The notes below the pieces were generated by a model. That model searched no databases. It was not told the origin of the DNA and was given only the letters and a program-made list of their open reading frames with translations. Shown one piece after another: positions 39,036 through 42,548 of a DNA stretch of 42,548 nucleotides (the first letter of the stretch is position 1; each line of letters begins with the position of its first letter). A program made the translations under genes and the position numbers. The DNA comes from Desulfuromonadales bacterium (lineage in GTDB: Bacteria; Desulfobacterota; Desulfuromonadia; Desulfuromonadales; JACZKF01): the NCBI GenBank assembly GCA_029289095.1, contig JARFUG010000023.1:1-42548 (forward strand), in the 5' to 3' direction.

Positions 39036-42000
39036 AGCGCCCCCTCGCCGATGCCCCGCAGCGTCTGGCCGCCATCGACCCGGCCTCTTCATGCATCGTC
39101 CAGGCGCCGGCCGGTTCCGGAAAGACCGAACTCCTCACCCAGCGTTTTCTCGCCTTGCTTGCGGCGGTCGAGAAGCCTGAGGAGATCCTCGCCATCACCT
39201 TCACCCGCAAAGCGGCGGCCGAAATGCGCGCTCGCCTGCTCGAGGCCCTCGACCGCGCCCGGGGAGCCCGCCCCGAGGCCGAGCACGCGGGGCGCACCTG
39301 GGAGCTCGCCCGCGGCGTCCTCGAGCGCGATCAGAAACTCGGCTGGCGGCTGCTGGAGAACCCCGGACGTCTTGCCATCCAGACCATCGACAGCTTCAAC
39401 GCCTCGCTCGTCCGGCGCATGCCGTGGATCACCCGTCTCGGCGGCGTTCCGCGCATCGCCAACGATCCTTCGGCTCTCTACCGCCGGGCCGCCGAGCGAA
39501 CCCTTTCGCGACTCGGGGACGAAGGGAGGGAAGGGGAGGGGATCGCCCATCTGCTGAGCCACCTCGACAACCGCCTCGATCATCTGCGCGACCTCATGGC
39601 GAACCTTCTCGGGCGCCGGGATCAGTGGATGCGCTATCTCCTCGGGCGCGGGGGAGAAGAGAGGCGCCGCATTCTGGAAGATTCGCTCAGGTCCCTCGTC
39701 GAGGCCGAGCTCGCCGGCGCCTCCAAAGCCATCCCTTCCGAGATCCGTGCCGATCTGGTCGCTCTTGCCCCTTTCGCCGCCGCCAATCTCCTGGCCGAGG
39801 GAAAAGACGGACACCTTGTTCGTCTCACCGCTCTCGAGACCTTCCCCAACTCCACCGCCGACGATCTTTCGGTCTGGAAGGGAGTGGCCGAACTGCTGCT
39901 GACGACCGAAGGGGGGCTGCGAAAAGCTGTCGACAAGCGGTGCGGCTTCCCGGCGGACAAGACCGAGCCGTGCCTGAGCATGAAGAAGCGGATGAAGGAG
40001 GTGCTCGACTGGCTCAGGGACGATCCGGAGGTGGCGATACGCCTCGGGCGCGTGCGCGATCTTCCCCCTTTCGTCTATACCGATGAGCAGTGGCGCATCC
40101 TTTCCGCCCTCCTCGACCTTCTCCCCCTCGCCGTGGCCGAACTCTGGCTCGTCTTCCGGGAAGAGGGGACGGCCGATTTCGCCGAGATCGCCCTCAAGGC
40201 CCAGCAGGCGCTGTGCGAAGACGGCAATCCCACCGAACTTCTTCTGCGTCTCGACAACGCCCTGCGCCACATCCTCATCGACGAATTCCAGGACACTTCT
40301 CACCTTCAGTACGCCCTGGTGGAGAGCCTCATCGACGGCTGGACGCCCGGAGACGGCCGGACTCTGTTTCTCGTCGGCGACCCGATGCAGTCGATCTACC
40401 GCTTTCGCGAGGCCGAGGTCGGCCTCTTCCTGCGCGCCCGCGCCCGGGGGATCGGAGAATTCGCCCTGCGAGGGCTCTCTCTGAGCGCCAACTTCCGTTC
40501 CCAGTCGGGGATCGTCGATTGGGTGAACAGTGCTTTCGCCGCGATCTTCCCCCGTGTCGAGGACGCCGCCCGCGGCGCCGTCCCCCTCGCGCCTGCCGAA
40601 GCGGTTCATCCTCTTCTTGACGGTCCCGCCGTGTCGGTCCATCCGCGCATCGCGCGCGAAGACGAGGGCGAGGCGCTTCAGGTGGTCGAACTGGTGCGGC
40701 AAGCTCGCAGAAGTCGCCCGGAGGGGACGACGGCGATTCTCGTGCGTTCGCGAACCCATCTCGCCCGGATTCTCCCCGCGCTGCGCGATGCCGGAATCTC
40801 CTGGCAGGCCCAGGATATCGACCTTTTGGCAGAACGCCCCGTCGCCCGCGATCTCATCTCCCTGACTCGCGCCCTTCTCCACCCCCATGATCGCCTCAAC
40901 TGGCTTTCGGTCCTGCGCGCTCCCTGGTGCGGCTTGACCCTGCAAGATCTTCACGCCTTGTGTGGGGGGCGCAGTGAGTCGATCTCCTCTATGCTGACCG
41001 ACGGCGAGAGCCTCGGCCGCCTGTCGCAAGACGGCCGTCTACGTGCGGCGCGCGTCGCAGAAATCCTCTCCGATTTCGTCTCCCGGCGCGGAAGAGTGGG
41101 GCTGCGACAGCTCGTGGAAGGGGCCTGGCTCGCCCTGGGAGGTCCCGTCCTGCTTGACAACGCCTCCATGGAAGATGCCGAACAGGTCCTCCGTCTTCTC
41201 GAGAACCTCGATGAGGGGGGGGATCTCGCAGATTTCGAGGAACTGGAAGAGGCCGTGCTGCGCCTCTACGCCGCACCCGACACCGAGGCCGACGGGCGCC
41301 TGCAGATCATGACCATCCACAAGGCCAAGGGACTCGAGTTCGACACCGTCATCGTTCCCGGTCTCGGCCGAAAACCGCGTCTGGGAGACCAGCCGCTGCT
41401 GCGCTGGCTCGATCACCCAGAATACGGGCTCCTCCTCGGTCCGATACACCCCCGTGACGGTGTCAGTCGCGATCCCCTCTATGACGCCCTCGGGCGTATC
41501 GAAAAAGAAAAGGACGAGTTGGAAGCAAGACGCCTTCTCTACGTCGCCGCAACCCGCGCCAGGGAGCGTCTGCATCTCCTCGGCCACGCTTCGAGAAACA
41601 GCCAGGGGGACTGCCGTCCCGAATCAGGCTCTTTCCTCCAGAGCTTGTGGCCGGTGGTGGAGCCGTTCTTCGCCGCTCTCCCCGCAGAAGATGAAGTCGA
41701 GCAGAGCGCGCCTGCTGCAGTATCTCTTGTGCGCCGCCTTCCGGCCGGGTGGAATCCGCCTTCGCTTCGGGCCGCCCCTCTTTCGCACCTCCCGCAGCCT
41801 GTAAGCCCTTCGGAACTCGGAAAAGACGACGCACGCCGCATCGTCTTTTCCGGATGGGAGGCTGAAACAGCCCGCCACATCGGCACCGTCGCTCATGCGT
41901 ACCTCGAGCGCATCGCCGGAGAGGGACTGCACCGCTGGCCTTTGGAACGTCTTCAGGAGACCGATCTTCCCATACGACGCAGCCTGGGGCAGCTCGGCGT

Positions 42001-42388
42001 GCCGGTCGACGAGATTCCCCGCGCCCTCGAGAAACTCGGCCGCGCCATGCGTCATATCCTGACCGGCGGGCGCGGGCGCTGGATCCTGCATTCCCATCCG
42101 CAGGCGGCCTGCGAATACGAACTCTCCGGGGTCGTCGAGAAGCGAATTGTCCATGCCGTCATAGACCGCACCTTCGTCGACGGGGACACGCGGTGGATCA
42201 TCGATTACAAGATGAGCGAGCCGCGCCAGGGAGAGACGATGAAGACCTTCATCGAAAACGAAAAGGAGCGCTACACCCCCCAACTCGCCGTCTACGCCGA
42301 CCTTTTCCGGCGCCTCGAACCGAATCGCCCTGTGCGCACTGGCCTCTACTTTCCCCTTGTCGACGGATGGTGCGAGGTGGAGCACTGA
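39032..42388 (+). CDS. AddA-like UvrD-family helicase-nuclease
   Basis: This 1118-residue protein has superfamily 1A helicase motifs: Walker A APAGSGKTELL (K31), ITFTRKAAAEM, LIDEFQDTSHLQ with GDPMQSIYRFREAEVGLF, SANFRSQ, TIHKAKGLEFDTVIVPGL and LLYVAATRARERL. The C-terminal nuclease has IIDYKMSEP with D1058, Y1059, K1060. It is expected to unwind and degrade DNA ends for recombination with its AddB-like partner. The start overlaps the upstream stop (ATGA). It is larger than UvrD and closer to AddA in layout. A 25-bp inverted repeat follows. Confidence 0.92.
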   Translation: MKRPLADAPQRLAAIDPASSCIVQAPAGSGKTELLTQRFLALLAAVEKPEEILAITFTRKAAAEMRARLLEALDRARGARPEAEHAGRTWELARGVLERDQKLGWRLLENPGRLAIQTIDSFNASLVRRMPWITRLGGVPRIANDPSALYRRAAERTLSRLGDEGREGEGIAHLLSHLDNRLDHLRDLMANLLGRRDQWMRYLLGRGGEERRRILEDSLRSLVEAELAGASKAIPSEIRADLVALAPFAAANLLAEGKDGHLVRLTALETFPNSTADDLSVWKGVAELLLTTEGGLRKAVDKRCGFPADKTEPCLSMKKRMKEVLDWLRDDPEVAIRLGRVRDLPPFVYTDEQWRILSALLDLLPLAVAELWLVFREEGTADFAEIALKAQQALCEDGNPTELLLRLDNALRHILIDEFQDTSHLQYALVESLIDGWTPGDGRTLFLVGDPMQSIYRFREAEVGLFLRARARGIGEFALRGLSLSANFRSQSGIVDWVNSAFAAIFPRVEDAARGAVPLAPAEAVHPLLDGPAVSVHPRIAREDEGEALQVVELVRQARRSRPEGTTAILVRSRTHLARILPALRDAGISWQAQDIDLLAERPVARDLISLTRALLHPHDRLNWLSVLRAPWCGLTLQDLHALCGGRSESISSMLTDGESLGRLSQDGRLRAARVAEILSDFVSRRGRVGLRQLVEGAWLALGGPVLLDNASMEDAEQVLRLLENLDEGGDLADFEELEEAVLRLYAAPDTEADGRLQIMTIHKAKGLEFDTVIVPGLGRKPRLGDQPLLRWLDHPEYGLLLGPIHPRDGVSRDPLYDALGRIEKEKDELEARRLLYVAATRARERLHLLGHASRNSQGDCRPESGSFLQSLWPVVEPFFAALPAEDEVEQSAPAAVSLVRRLPAGWNPPSLRAAPLSHLPQPVSPSELGKDDARRIVFSGWEAETARHIGTVAHAYLERIAGEGLHRWPLERLQETDLPIRRSLGQLGVPVDEIPRALEKLGRAMRHILTGGRGRWILHSHPQAACEYELSGVVEKRIVHAVIDRTFVDGDTRWIIDYKMSEPRQGETMKTFIENEKERYTPQLAVYADLFRRLEPNRPVRTGLYFPLVDGWCEVEH

Positions 42389-42428
42389 GGTTTCAGGTTG
42401 TGGGGTTTTGGGTTTGCTTAAAAGGGAG

Positions 42429-42518
42429 AATTTCAAAATTTCAAGAACGTCCCCAAGTTAAGGCGGGGTGCGGGGCGCAGCGCCCTTTGTCAAGGGACGT
42501 TCTTGAAATTTTGAAATT
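42429..42518. repeat. 90-bp element with perfect 25-bp inverted repeats
   Basis: The left arm (42429-42453) and right arm (42494-42518) are perfect reverse complements, both containing TTTCAAAATTTCAAGAACG or its complement. The 40-base centre holds a GGGCG-CAG-CGCCC hairpin. It lies 40 bases after the AddA-like stop. It could be a strong terminator-like hairpin or a small non-autonomous mobile element. No target-site duplication was identified. Confidence 0.93.
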
Positions 42519-42548
42519 TAAGCTGGAATCTATTCCCCCCTCCTAATT

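Noticed and set aside
39089-41029. Antisense open frame of 646 codons opposite the AddA-like gene
   Set aside because: Same reason: the helicase motifs on the plus strand account for the region.

Overview
The window looks like a GC-rich (by eye about 60%) chromosome segment from a Desulfuromonadia-type bacterium (Desulfuromonas/Geobacter relatives). The evidence is a small triheme cytochrome c7 of the PpcA family (25171-25446), two other c-type cytochromes, a PrkA/DUF444/SpoVR stress module, a VKOR-thioredoxin fusion, and several families of intergenic repeats of a kind common in that group. The assignment is inferred from gene content. No rRNA, tRNA, CRISPR array, prophage or transposase was recognised. 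No gene-free stretch exceeds 300 bases; the larger gaps mostly hold repeats or promoters.

Layout. 1-2420: outer-membrane lipid transport genes, MlaA, MlaC and a divergent second MlaA. 2453-6121: a cytochrome c5-like protein, a VKOR-thioredoxin fusion, a small unknown, an MgtC-like membrane protein and a LuxR-type regulator with a degenerate receiver. 6241-10989 (minus strand): M1 peptidase, ChaN-like protein and alpha-glucan phosphorylase. 11094-12910 (minus): a sugar-dehydrogenase-like beta-propeller lipoprotein overlapping a small cytochrome c lipoprotein. 13074-15659: a C_GCAxxG_C_C protein, an AsmA/DUF748-like protein and a hotdog thioesterase. 15894-23493 (plus): PrkA, DUF444 (YeaH), SpoVR and a second, divergent PrkA. 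23645-27288: YbdG-type MscS channel, cytochrome c7 and a Na/Pi symporter. 27405-30718: AMP-dependent ligase and acyl carrier protein, convergent with an M20 peptidase. 30962-32867: a small PD-(D/E)XK-like unknown overlapping a queuosine-salvage (Qng1/DUF2419) gene, then DUF2188 and a small lipoprotein. 32975-36350: phospholipase D-like protein, LEA2 lipoprotein, 3D-domain protein and VanZ-like protein. 36357-42388: an overlapping AddB-like nuclease and AddA-like helicase-nuclease.

The most notable features are these. (1) The four-gene PrkA-DUF444-SpoVR-PrkA2 module has two kinase paralogues with different cysteine sites, and each of its three junctions holds a different repeat family. (2) A heptanucleotide repeat, consensus RRGAGYY, occurs at eight loci, all purine-rich on the plus strand whatever the gene direction. 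(3) GTAGGGGC-ended hairpin elements supply the TAG stop codon of two unrelated genes. (4) Two 85-bp hairpin elements flank the second PrkA gene. (5) A perfect 25-bp inverted repeat lies after the AddAB-like pair. (6) A ligase-ACP pair overlaps tail-to-tail with a PM20D1-like M20 hydrolase, and a nuclease-fold unknown overlaps the queuosine-salvage gene.
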